The translations under genes were made by a program, and so were the position numbers. 17,819 bases of DNA from CAYSIX01 sp964431205 (lineage in GTDB: Bacteria > Planctomycetota > Phycisphaerae > Phycisphaerales > Phycisphaeraceae), in NCBI GenBank assembly GCA_964431205.1, contig CAYSIX010000066.1:1-17819 (forward strand), read 5' to 3'. Within the stretch, counting starts at the first letter, position 1. Every line of letters starts with the position of its first letter. Of this stretch, positions 1 to 7,400 are shown in pieces. A model generated the notes under the pieces. It ran no database searches. It saw only the letters and a list, made by a program, of their open reading frames with translations, and was not told the DNA's origin.

Positions 1-600
1 AAGGACACCGCCAACCTCGCCCGCACACGCGCGATCCTCGCCGGCCTGTCCAACATCGCCACCGAGTTCGAGGCCTCGCTGGCCAGCCCCGGCGCCACCG
101 TCCCCTTCCACCACCTCGAAGACAGCGACATCCTGCACCGCTGGGACCAGCCCAAACGACACAACGCCGACCCCGACGACGACGGCCGATCCGTCATCCG
201 CGGCTCGACGCCGCCCGGCTCCGACGAGCCGCAGCGCGATCGACGCGTCAACGCCTACATCGAACGCTTCGTCTACGCCACCTACCAGCTCCCCCGCCTG
301 CGCACCATGTACGCCAGCCTCGGCGAGGAGATCGTCGGCGACTTCGATGGCGACGGCTTCCTCGAGGTCAACGACCCCTACCAGAAAAACATCGCCGCTG
401 TTAGGAAAGTCCGTTATGAACCCAAAACGCCGGAGGAGGACGACTTCCTGCCGGCCACGCCCGACTTCCTGTTCGTCTCCGCGGGGCCCGACGGCCTGTG
501 GGGCGACGCCGACCCGGACGCCGCCGAGGACGAACGCGACCGCGCCGCCGACAACATCCTCAGCGGCGAGGTGGAGCGATCGACCGACCGCGCCGACTGA
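1..600 (+). CDS. GspG-like pseudopilin, C-terminal part (5' truncated by window edge)
   Basis: Frame 1 is open from the first base to TGA at 598-600, so the last 199 residues of a longer protein are visible; the prepilin leader lies outside. The C-terminal motif SAGPDGLWG (nt 478-504), followed by an acidic stretch, resembles the S-x-G-x-D-G-x-x-G ending of GspG/PulG, the major T2SS pseudopilin, where acidic residues bind Ca2+. An earlier loop, DFDGDGFLEVND (nt 340-375), looks like an EF-hand or dockerin Ca2+ loop. Position agrees: it comes first, before GspH-, I-, J- and K-like genes. The predicted product would be anchored in the inner membrane and assemble in the periplasm. The visible part alone is longer than a whole classical mature GspG (about 140 residues). 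Without the N-terminus, another pseudopilin type is possible. An internal ATG at 307 is not the real start. Confidence 0.75.
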   Translation, partial: KDTANLARTRAILAGLSNIATEFEASLASPGATVPFHHLEDSDILHRWDQPKRHNADPDDDGRSVIRGSTPPGSDEPQRDRRVNAYIERFVYATYQLPRLRTMYASLGEEIVGDFDGDGFLEVNDPYQKNIAAVRKVRYEPKTPEEDDFLPATPDFLFVSAGPDGLWGDADPDAAEDERDRAADNILSGEVERSTDRAD

Positions 601-638
601 CCCCGACCGCTCGCGGCCGCAGCGCGCGGGAGCGAACC

Positions 639-1733
639 ATGCGTGATGACACCAAACAACCCGTTGAAACGACAAGCCCGGCGTGGTCGGTTCAGCGAAC
701 CACGCGATGCGCGTTCACCCTGATCGAGATGCTCGTGGTCATCGGGATCATCGGTCTGGTGGTCGGGCTCTCGTTCCCGGTCATCCGCTCGATCACCGCC
801 GACACCGACCTGGCCATGGGCGTCAACACCGTCTCGATGTCGGTCACCACGGCGCGGGCCTACGCCGTGCAGAACCGCGACTTCGCGGAGCTGACCCGGA
901 ACGACTTCACCGGCAACGGGCCGTTCGCCGACGCTCCGGGCTTCGACGCCAACGATTTCGAACAGGGCCTGCCGATCAGGTTCAGCGGGTTCGCGGCCCT
1001 GTTCACGCCCTCGGGCGAGGTGCGTCTCGTCGAGAACACGGCCAAGGCCAAGGACCGTCAGCGCCGACCCCTCGAACGGCTGTTCACGCCCAGACAACCC
1101 GGCAGCCAGGCCGCGGACTTCAACGACGTGATCGCCTCGACAGACGGCGAGGCCCCCGCGCGCCACCTCAACGGCTTCGCCGACATCGAGATCGACGCCG
1201 TCCGCCTGCCCTCGACGGCCGGGCTCGCCGGGATCTACCGCACACGCGACCAGCAGTGGTCCGCGGACCCCAACGGCCCGCCCATGCTCATCCCCCCGCC
1301 CTTCGCCGTCTGGTTCGACCGGAACGGCTACCACGTCGTCGGCGACGAGCCGCACCACTTCGTCTTCTACGACGGCAAGCGGGAAACCGACGAGCAGACC
1401 GACGGGCGGTACGACATCGACTCGGGCCGGCCGTCGGACTACGACCCGGCCGAGTACGACCGCGGCTCCGGGCGGTTCGACCCGGACCAGTGGAACCGGG
1501 AGCTGAACCGCTCGTTCCTGCCGTTCGAGCGGATCGAGACGGTGGCGGGGATCTACGTGTACTCCAAGAGCCGGTTCGCCGACGCGGTCGCGGCCGGCCG
1601 GATCGAGGACTGGACGCGGATGAACCGCAGCGCGAACACGGGGCGGTGGGAGTGGATGCGTGAGAACGGGCGGATGATCGTGTTCAGCCGCCAGACGGGG
1701 ACGGTGGTGCGGTCGGTGGCCCAGAGCCGCTGA
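639..1733 (+). CDS. Prepilin-type pseudopilin, GspH-like
   Basis: 364 residues. ATG 639 is preceded by a GGGAG Shine-Dalgarno (628-632) at 6-nt spacing, which favours it over upstream in-frame starts. The leader ends in CA and is followed by FTLIEMLVVIGIIGLVVGL: cleavage by the prepilin peptidase is expected after Ala25 (Ala in place of the usual Gly), giving N-terminal Phe26 with the conserved Glu at +5 (Glu30). The hydrophobic helix is followed by an ARAYAVQNR segment, reminiscent of the GspH helix. A T2SS minor pseudopilin is the likely role, anchored in the inner membrane and incorporated near the pilus tip. It lies 38 nt after the GspG-like gene and 25 nt before the GspI-like gene. It is about twice the length of classical GspH (about 170 residues), and the extra globular region has no recognisable domain. 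The leader carries a palindromic repeat (682-704). The GspH assignment rests on gene order and N-terminal signature, not on a fold match. Confidence 0.85.
   Translation: MRDDTKQPVETTSPAWSVQRTTRCAFTLIEMLVVIGIIGLVVGLSFPVIRSITADTDLAMGVNTVSMSVTTARAYAVQNRDFAELTRNDFTGNGPFADAPGFDANDFEQGLPIRFSGFAALFTPSGEVRLVENTAKAKDRQRRPLERLFTPRQPGSQAADFNDVIASTDGEAPARHLNGFADIEIDAVRLPSTAGLAGIYRTRDQQWSADPNGPPMLIPPPFAVWFDRNGYHVVGDEPHHFVFYDGKRETDEQTDGRYDIDSGRPSDYDPAEYDRGSGRFDPDQWNRELNRSFLPFERIETVAGIYVYSKSRFADAVAAGRIEDWTRMNRSANTGRWEWMRENGRMIVFSRQTGTVVRSVAQSR
682..704. repeat. 23-nt palindromic repeat inside the prepilin leader, copy 1
   Basis: An imperfect palindrome with CGTGGTCG on the left and CGA plus CCACG on the right, one base bulged. 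It differs at only two of 23 positions from 1838-1860 in the next gene. It encodes part of the leader peptide, reading AWSVQRTT, upstream of the FTLIE cleavage site. Similarity to the second copy extends a little beyond the palindrome on both sides (GCC.GGCGTGG before, TGCGCGT after). This looks like a dispersed REP-type element placed in frame; duplication of an ancestral leader is the alternative. Confidence 0.7.
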
Positions 1734-1758
1734 GCGCGCACGGATTGAGACGATCGTC

Positions 1759-2826
1759 ATGAACGACGGACGAGGACAACACGAAAAGACGGACGCGGGA
1801 CGCCGTGTCGCGTGGGTCGGTCAACCGACCACGCCGGCGTGGTCGCTTCAGCGAGCCACGTCTGCGCGTCCCACGTCTTCGCGATCCACGTCCTCGCGGG
1901 CGTTCACGATGATCGAGGTGCTCATCGCCATGGGCATCTTCCTGATCGGCGTGGTCGCGATCGCCGCGATCTTCCCCGCCGGGATCACCGTCCAGCGCGA
2001 GGCGGTCGAGGAGATGGTCGGCCGACAGGTCGCCACCCAGGCCCGCCACACCATGGTCGCCATGGCCCAGTCCGGCGTGCTGTGGTACGACCCCACGACC
2101 GACGACGGCACGCTCGAGCACTTCGTCAACGTCGACAACGAAGCCCAGCGCGTCGAGCCGATCTTCGGCATGCCCGACCGCCCGGCCCCCGACATCGCCG
2201 CCGGCGTCAGCTTCCGCAACTCCGTCCAGGCCCAGTTCCCCAACGGCGTGCGCAGCTACCCCAGCTACGACAACACCGGGTTCGTCAACGCCCAGGGCCA
2301 GCTCATCGCCAACCAGCCCGCCGATCGCTTCAACCGACGCGACTACTACTGGTACCCGTTCCTCTTCCCGGTTCCGCAGGTGCCGGGCCTGCCCTCGGCC
2401 ACGGTCGAGGGATGGCGCGCCTACACCGTGATCCTGCGCCGACGCGGGCTCAACGAGGTCCCCCGCGTCAACGAAGTCGACGCGCGAGCCGAAACTACCA
2501 GCACGGGAATCATTCGCATCGAGTTCACGGACACGGGCTTCGACAACGATCCAGATAACGACGGCCTGATGGACTTCATTCACCCCGGCGACTGGGTGCT
2601 TGGCGACAACGGCCTCGTGGCCCGTGCCCTGACGGCAGATGAGGACGGCATCGACGTCAGTGGCGTCACCGAGACCGGAATAAGCGGTCGGCCGCTTCGC
2701 CGGCTCTATTTCGCCGTCAACGTCGATCCGGACAACCCCAGCCAGCGCATCCCCTCGGACCGCAGCCCCATCGTCTGGATCGACGAGTTCACTCTCAACG
2801 TGCCGATGGACGACCCCAACCCATGA
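1759..2826 (+). CDS. Prepilin-type pseudopilin, GspI/PilV-like
   Basis: 355 residues. ATG 1759 is the only plausible start: no other ATG, GTG or TTG occurs in frame before the cleavage motif, although the Shine-Dalgarno is weak. The leader is unusually long, 48 residues, then AFTMIEVLIAMGIFLIGVVA, with cleavage expected between Ala48 and Phe49 and Glu53 at +5. The E-V-L-I-A-x-G-I-F pattern is typical of GspI and PilV minor pseudopilins. Classical GspI has about 125 residues, so most of this protein is an added periplasmic domain I do not recognise. It contains an Asp-rich loop, DNDPDNDGLMD (nt 2542-2574), like a thrombospondin-type-3 Ca2+ repeat. The leader is built largely from palindromic and 15-bp tandem repeats (1811-1900). 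Its stop overlaps the start of the next gene (ATGA), implying translational coupling to the GspJ-like protein. Confidence 0.85.
   Translation: MNDGRGQHEKTDAGRRVAWVGQPTTPAWSLQRATSARPTSSRSTSSRAFTMIEVLIAMGIFLIGVVAIAAIFPAGITVQREAVEEMVGRQVATQARHTMVAMAQSGVLWYDPTTDDGTLEHFVNVDNEAQRVEPIFGMPDRPAPDIAAGVSFRNSVQAQFPNGVRSYPSYDNTGFVNAQGQLIANQPADRFNRRDYYWYPFLFPVPQVPGLPSATVEGWRAYTVILRRRGLNEVPRVNEVDARAETTSTGIIRIEFTDTGFDNDPDNDGLMDFIHPGDWVLGDNGLVARALTADEDGIDVSGVTETGISGRPLRRLYFAVNVDPDNPSQRIPSDRSPIVWIDEFTLNVPMDDPNP
1811..1860. repeat. Two adjacent palindromic repeats inside the prepilin leader
   Basis: Palindrome one, 1811-1833, has CGTG then GTCGGT paired with ACCGAC then CACG, with one bulged G. After the spacer CCGG, palindrome two (1838-1860) has CGTGGTCGCT paired with AGCGA.CCACG and is 21/23 identical to 682-704. 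Both lie in the coding sequence of the GspI-like leader, which cannot start downstream of them. The CGTGG/CCACG ends recall the palindromes of the intergenic regions in this window. Confidence 0.7.
1856..1900 (+). repeat. Three 15-bp in-frame tandem repeats in the prepilin leader
   Basis: The units are 1856-1870, 1871-1885 and 1886-1900, each beginning CCACGTC and containing CGCG. They encode the pentapeptides TSARP, TSSRS and TSSRA directly before the FTMIE cleavage site. The period is a multiple of three, so copy-number changes would alter leader length without a frameshift. The first unit overlaps the end of the preceding palindrome, so the array may have grown from its CCACG end. Confidence 0.75.
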
Positions 2827-4388
2827 TCCGCCACCGAACACAACCCGGCTTCACCGTCATCGAGCTGCTCGTGGCCATCGCCATCGCCGGCTTCATGATC
2901 TTCATGTTCAACCAGCTCTTCGGCGAGGTGGCCAACTCGGTCTCACGCGGCGTCAACGTCAGCGACTTCATGGCCAAGAGCCGCGCCTTCGAGCAGCAGC
3001 TCCAGGCCGAGACCGAGCTGACCAGCTTCTCGATCGAACCCGGCCGCTCTAGCCCGCGTGACGGCTGGAACGGCCGGATGCTCGGGCCTGGTGATGAACA
3101 AGCGGGTGACGGCGGCATCCTCGTCGTCGTCCAGCACCTGATCCCCGCGCCGATCACCGAGTCCGACCGCTTCGGCGAGGTCAAGCGCTTCATCCGCAGC
3201 GACCAGCTCCTGTTCATCATGGACGCCAGCGGCTCGGCGGGCGGCGACCCGTTCAAGCTGCCCGTGCTCTGTCCGGCCTGGCCACGCGCCTACGCCGGCG
3301 AGCAGGACAACAGCAACCTGGCCAGCCACGTCCGCCTCTGGTACGGCCACGTCCAGCAGACCCTGGCCAACGGCACGTTCACCACCGGCGGCAACAGCCT
3401 CGGCGACCCCGCCGACTACGGCCTCGGCGTCGACACGCCCGGCAACCCCAACTTCCTGGCCAAGGACTGGGTCCTCGGCCGACAGGCCATCTTCCTCGCC
3501 GGACGACGCGAAGGCGCGGCCCCGAACGACCCGCGTCCGCCCGGCGGCGTCGTGTTCATCAGCGGCGGGCTTAACAATAACGATCGCCGCACCAACCCCG
3601 GCATCCTGCCCGCCTCACCGGTGTTCCCGTCCAACGAGCCGATGTTCCTGGCGCTCGCGGACGTGAGCAATCAGGTCTGGGCGGACATCGCCGGGGACTA
3701 TCTGCGGCAGCCGCCGATGAGCAAGGCCGGCTTCCACGGGCGCGCCCTGTCGATGACATTCACCGGCACGTCCGGTGGGCCCAGTGTGCGCCTGGTCACC
3801 AACCCCGCGCCGACCGAGGGCGACGCCCGGCGCATGCGCCCCCGCGACCTGGCCCAGATGCACCCCTACCTGATCGGCGGGGTCAGCGACTTCGCCATCG
3901 AGTTCGCCCACGACTACGACAACAACCTCAACCCGCTCGACGGCTACCCGTCGCAGGGCGACGGCGAGATCGACCGCGACCCGGCGGGCAACATCCGCTG
4001 GTACAGCCACTACCCCAACGTGCCGAACACGGCCAACTTCAACCCCGACCTGCCCGTGACGTACCTGCCGCCGCCGCCCGCGGACAACGACGCGTACGTG
4101 ATCCTGCGCAACGCGGTCCCGGCGCCGAGCGCGCTCGGCGACCCGCCGTACGGGACGGCGGCGTTCATCTGGCCGCAACGCAACGGGACGGGCGCTTTCT
4201 TTGAGGAATGGCCGTGGCTGATCCGGATCCGCTACCGGCTGCACGACACGGGGGGCAACTTCGTCGGCCGGCAGAACGTCTGGCAGGACAAGGTGACCGG
4301 CTCGGGGTCGGTCGAGCGGGTGCGCGAGCCGGAGCCCGGCCAGTGGTTCGAGACGATCATCCCGGTGAACCGTCAGCCGGCACCGTAA
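2823..4388 (+). CDS. Prepilin-type pseudopilin, GspJ-like
   Basis: 521 residues. ATG 2823 overlaps the previous stop by four bases (ATGA). It has a short leader, MIRHRTQPG, then FTVIELLVAIAIAGFMIFMF: cleavage after Gly9, Phe10 at +1 and Glu14 at +5. Position and the L-L-V-A-I-A helix suggest a GspJ (PilW-type) minor pseudopilin, which in T2SS forms the tip trimer with GspI and GspK. It is about two and a half times as long as classical GspJ (about 200 residues). An acidic segment with D-Y-D-N-N-L-N-P-L-D and G-D-G-E-I-D-R-D (nt 3912-3980) may bind Ca2+. A proline-rich turn follows at nt 4060-4080. Unlike the two preceding genes, the leader has no repeat. It is followed by a stem-loop (4410-4437) before the GspK-like gene. 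The subtype assignment rests mainly on synteny. Confidence 0.85.
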   Translation: MIRHRTQPGFTVIELLVAIAIAGFMIFMFNQLFGEVANSVSRGVNVSDFMAKSRAFEQQLQAETELTSFSIEPGRSSPRDGWNGRMLGPGDEQAGDGGILVVVQHLIPAPITESDRFGEVKRFIRSDQLLFIMDASGSAGGDPFKLPVLCPAWPRAYAGEQDNSNLASHVRLWYGHVQQTLANGTFTTGGNSLGDPADYGLGVDTPGNPNFLAKDWVLGRQAIFLAGRREGAAPNDPRPPGGVVFISGGLNNNDRRTNPGILPASPVFPSNEPMFLALADVSNQVWADIAGDYLRQPPMSKAGFHGRALSMTFTGTSGGPSVRLVTNPAPTEGDARRMRPRDLAQMHPYLIGGVSDFAIEFAHDYDNNLNPLDGYPSQGDGEIDRDPAGNIRWYSHYPNVPNTANFNPDLPVTYLPPPPADNDAYVILRNAVPAPSALGDPPYGTAAFIWPQRNGTGAFFEEWPWLIRIRYRLHDTGGNFVGRQNVWQDKVTGSGSVERVREPEPGQWFETIIPVNRQPAP

Positions 4389-4409
4389 AGCCGCGGACAG
4401 AAGCGGCGT

Positions 4410-4437
4410 GGCGCCTCCGGGACGTACGGGAGGCGCC
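4410..4437. other. Stem-loop between the GspJ-like and GspK-like genes
   Basis: GGCGCCTCC (4410-4418) pairs perfectly with GGAGGCGCC (4429-4437) around a 10-nt loop. There is no T-run after it, so a simple intrinsic terminator is unlikely. It sits 21 nt after the GspJ-like stop and 36 nt before the GspK-like start. It could act as an mRNA-processing or stability element, or a partial terminator, setting the ratio of the two products. A smaller 5-bp hairpin lies just upstream (4390-4407). Confidence 0.5.
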
Positions 4438-4461
4438 GGCCATGACAGACCGGGGTGCATG

Positions 4462-4467
4462 AAGGAG
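4462..4467 (+). promoter_or_regulatory. Strong Shine-Dalgarno AAGGAG that decides the GspK-like start
   Basis: AAGGAG lies 6 nt before ATG 4474 and is the best ribosome-binding site in the window. It supports ATG 4474 over the in-frame ATG at 4459, which would overlap the site itself. Confidence 0.8.
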
Positions 4468-4473
4468 TTTGCT

Positions 4474-7400
4474 ATGAAAACCCTGCTTTCCAGGTTGTTT
4501 GGGAAAGGCCGGCGCACGCGACGCGACCGCGGGTCGCTGCTGATCCTGTCGGTGGTCGTGGTGATGATGATCGCGTTCATGGGCATCGCGTTCATCCAGC
4601 AGGTGAAGTTCGATCGCTTCGCCAACCAGCAGTACGAGCGCGACTACATGGTCTTCGTGATCAACTCGATCCTCGCGGACCTGCAGACGCGCCTGCGTGA
4701 CGACGTGGTGGACAACTTCCAGGCGGGCCGGCCGCTGTACGACTACCCGTGGTCGTCGCGTCAGCAGAACGCCTTGGCTTTTCCTGATGGAGCCAGTGAG
4801 CCAGTTCAAGTAGCCGGCTCGATCGAGGACGACCGGTACCTGGCCTCGACGGTGCCGGTGGTGACCGGCGCGGGCACGAGCAGCGCCGACGTCCGTTGGC
4901 CGCAGATCACCAACGTCGGGGGGATCTGGCTGGACCTGCCGCGTCCCGACCGCGACAACCCCGAGGACGAACCACGCGAAACTCTGATCAAACAACTTTC
5001 GGACCAGGACCAGTCGAACCAAAACGTCAGCGGGGAATTCCTCTCCGAGAGTCGGGACAATAACAATAAACGCTTCCTGCCGCGCGGCGCCGACGCCGAC
5101 GGCGACGGCGTGCTCGACAGCCGCTGGACCTGGGCGCCCGTCGGCGGGCGGGACTTCGGCGGCAAGCGCTACGTCATGGCCCTGCGCGTCGTGGACCTCT
5201 CGTCCATGATCAACGTCAACACCGCCACCGCCGCGACCCGCGAGGGCACCGACCCGATGGCCAACCCCAACTGGCGGCCGCGCGGGTTCACGCCCCTGGA
5301 CGTGGACCTGTCCCGCCTGCTGGACCGCGCCGCCCGCGCCCGCAACCTCAGCCTCAACGAGTGGCGGCAGGAGCTCGACGGCGCGCTGCTGACCGGCCGG
5401 GTCTGGCGACGACTGCTCGGGCAGAACGCCTCGCCCTTCCGCCTGCCCGCCGCGCGCCGCTGGCAGGCCTGGTACGAGCAGGCCTCGCTCTACGGCGACC
5501 CGCAACGCAACTACACCGCCGACCCCAACGAGCTGGAGCTGCGCTTCCGCTTCGGGCTCAACAACGACGAGCGCAGCGTCGCCCTGGAGCAGCAGAAGCC
5601 CGTCGATGTGTCCTTGCCGGTCAGCCTGGCGCGCCTGCTGCGCAACGACCCGGTGCCCAACGGCGAGCCGGGCAACCCGCCGCGCGAGACGAGCTGGAGC
5701 CGCGTGCGGACCGTCGGCAACCAGTTCGTCGAGAACATGCACGTGTGGTTCCACGGCCGACCGGGCCCCAACGAGATCCCCATCCGCGACCGCGAGTACC
5801 CCGGCATCCGCCACATGCTCACCACCGTCAGCGGCGCCGCCGTGTACGCGCCGTCCTACATCTCGCCGCAGCAGTTGCAGTTCGCCGCCAACCCGCCGCT
5901 GCTCACCCTCGGCGGCACACCGATCTCCAGCGCGACGACCAAGCACGACCTGCGCTTCGGCAACCTCGGTGATCTGACGGCGCTGAAGCAGCGCATCGCC
6001 CAGGCGTTCCTCTACCCCCTGGACGACCCCGGCTTCTGGTACCTGGGCCTCGGCAACGACCTGCCCGAGCTGGACGAGCTCGTCACCGAGTACGCCCTGG
6101 CGATCAAGGACTACGGCGACAACGACCGCGTCCCGACGGCCGAGGAGCTCGACAACGTCCTGTACATGGGCCTCGAGCCCCTGCCGTTCCTTCGCGAGGT
6201 CTATATCCAGGCCGGCTACGTGAACGAGGATCTGCGAAATCCGGACGGGAACCGCTACCAGAGCAACGAGCCGAAGGACACCGACCGCGAGACGTGGGTG
6301 TACCAGGACGGCAGCGAGGCCATGGTCGTCGAGCTGGCCAACCCGTTCGACCAGGACATCGAGACGGGCACGGGCACCATCGACGACAGCCGCCCGGCGA
6401 TCCGGGTCGTGATCCGCAACGGCAGTGGTGTCCGCACCATCACGCTGGACCCCGAGATCGAGATCGAGCGTCGGCCCGAGAACCCCGGCGGCAACCCCGA
6501 GCCCCTGTTCGTGTTCGTCGACGCCGACGACCCGATCGAGGAGGACACCGACGACGGCGAGGTCGGCGACGACGTGATGGCGGACCTGGGCCTGGACGGC
6601 TCGGGCGGCGATCCGGTCAACGACTTCGACGGCACCGAGGGGTTCCACGACAGCAGCGGCGGTGGCGAAGGGCTCAACTTCCACAGCGGGGACGTGGTCG
6701 TCGAGCTGCAGGTGCTCGCGACGATCAAGCGCCCCAATCAGCCGGATATTCAGGAGTGGGTGACGTACGACCGGCTCGAGCACAGCGGCTTCAGCCTGCC
6801 GCAGAACGTCGAGACAGAGTTCGCCACGCCGCCACGGACCGAGGAGATGCCCCAGCACGCCCAGCTCACGCTGCGGCGGGACGGCCGGTCGGTCCGCTAC
6901 CTGTCCAACGACGGCGTGAACACCGGCGAGCTGCGCGAGCCGGGCGACACGACGGTCGAGTACGCCACGGCGGACGACAACGAGGACGTGCTGTTTCTGG
7001 GCGAATCGGCCAAGGGCATCGCCGGGCAGTCACGGCTGGACACGTTCCAGATCCCCAACGCCTCGGGCGCGGACGCCGGGCTGCCGGGCGACCCCAACGG
7101 GTTCCGCAGCGTCGCGGAGCTGGCGTGGGTCCTCATGATCGGGGTCAAGGACGATCCGGCCGATGGGCGGACCCGCACGCTGCCGGAACGGCTGGACGAG
7201 TACCTGGCCGACCCGGACCTGGAGCGTCGCCTGTTCCTGGACACCGCGCCCGTCGTGGCCAACGTCAACATGGTGCAACTGGCCAATCAGATCCCGCCGG
7301 GCGCCGCCGTCCCGCACGCGGCGATCCTCATGGACCTGTTCACCACGGTCAGCCCGGCCGACGACGGCGAGGACAACGACGGCTCGGGTCAGAACGACAA

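Noticed and set aside
307..600. ATG 307 as start of a small separate gene
   Set aside because: The frame is open upstream to the window edge and the protein continues smoothly; it is the end of a truncated pseudopilin gene.
414..1760. A minus-strand frame of 448 codons opposite the GspG/GspH-like genes
   Set aside because: Same shadow effect; the plus frame has a clear prepilin motif and Shine-Dalgarno.
1856..1900. Short regularly spaced repeats that could suggest a CRISPR-like array
   Set aside because: The 15-bp units are contiguous with no spacers and are in frame within a gene.
4357..6858. An 833-codon minus-strand frame opposite the GspK-like gene
   Set aside because: Shadow of the GspK-like coding frame; no domain signatures, low-complexity Val/Ala/Arg/Leu composition.
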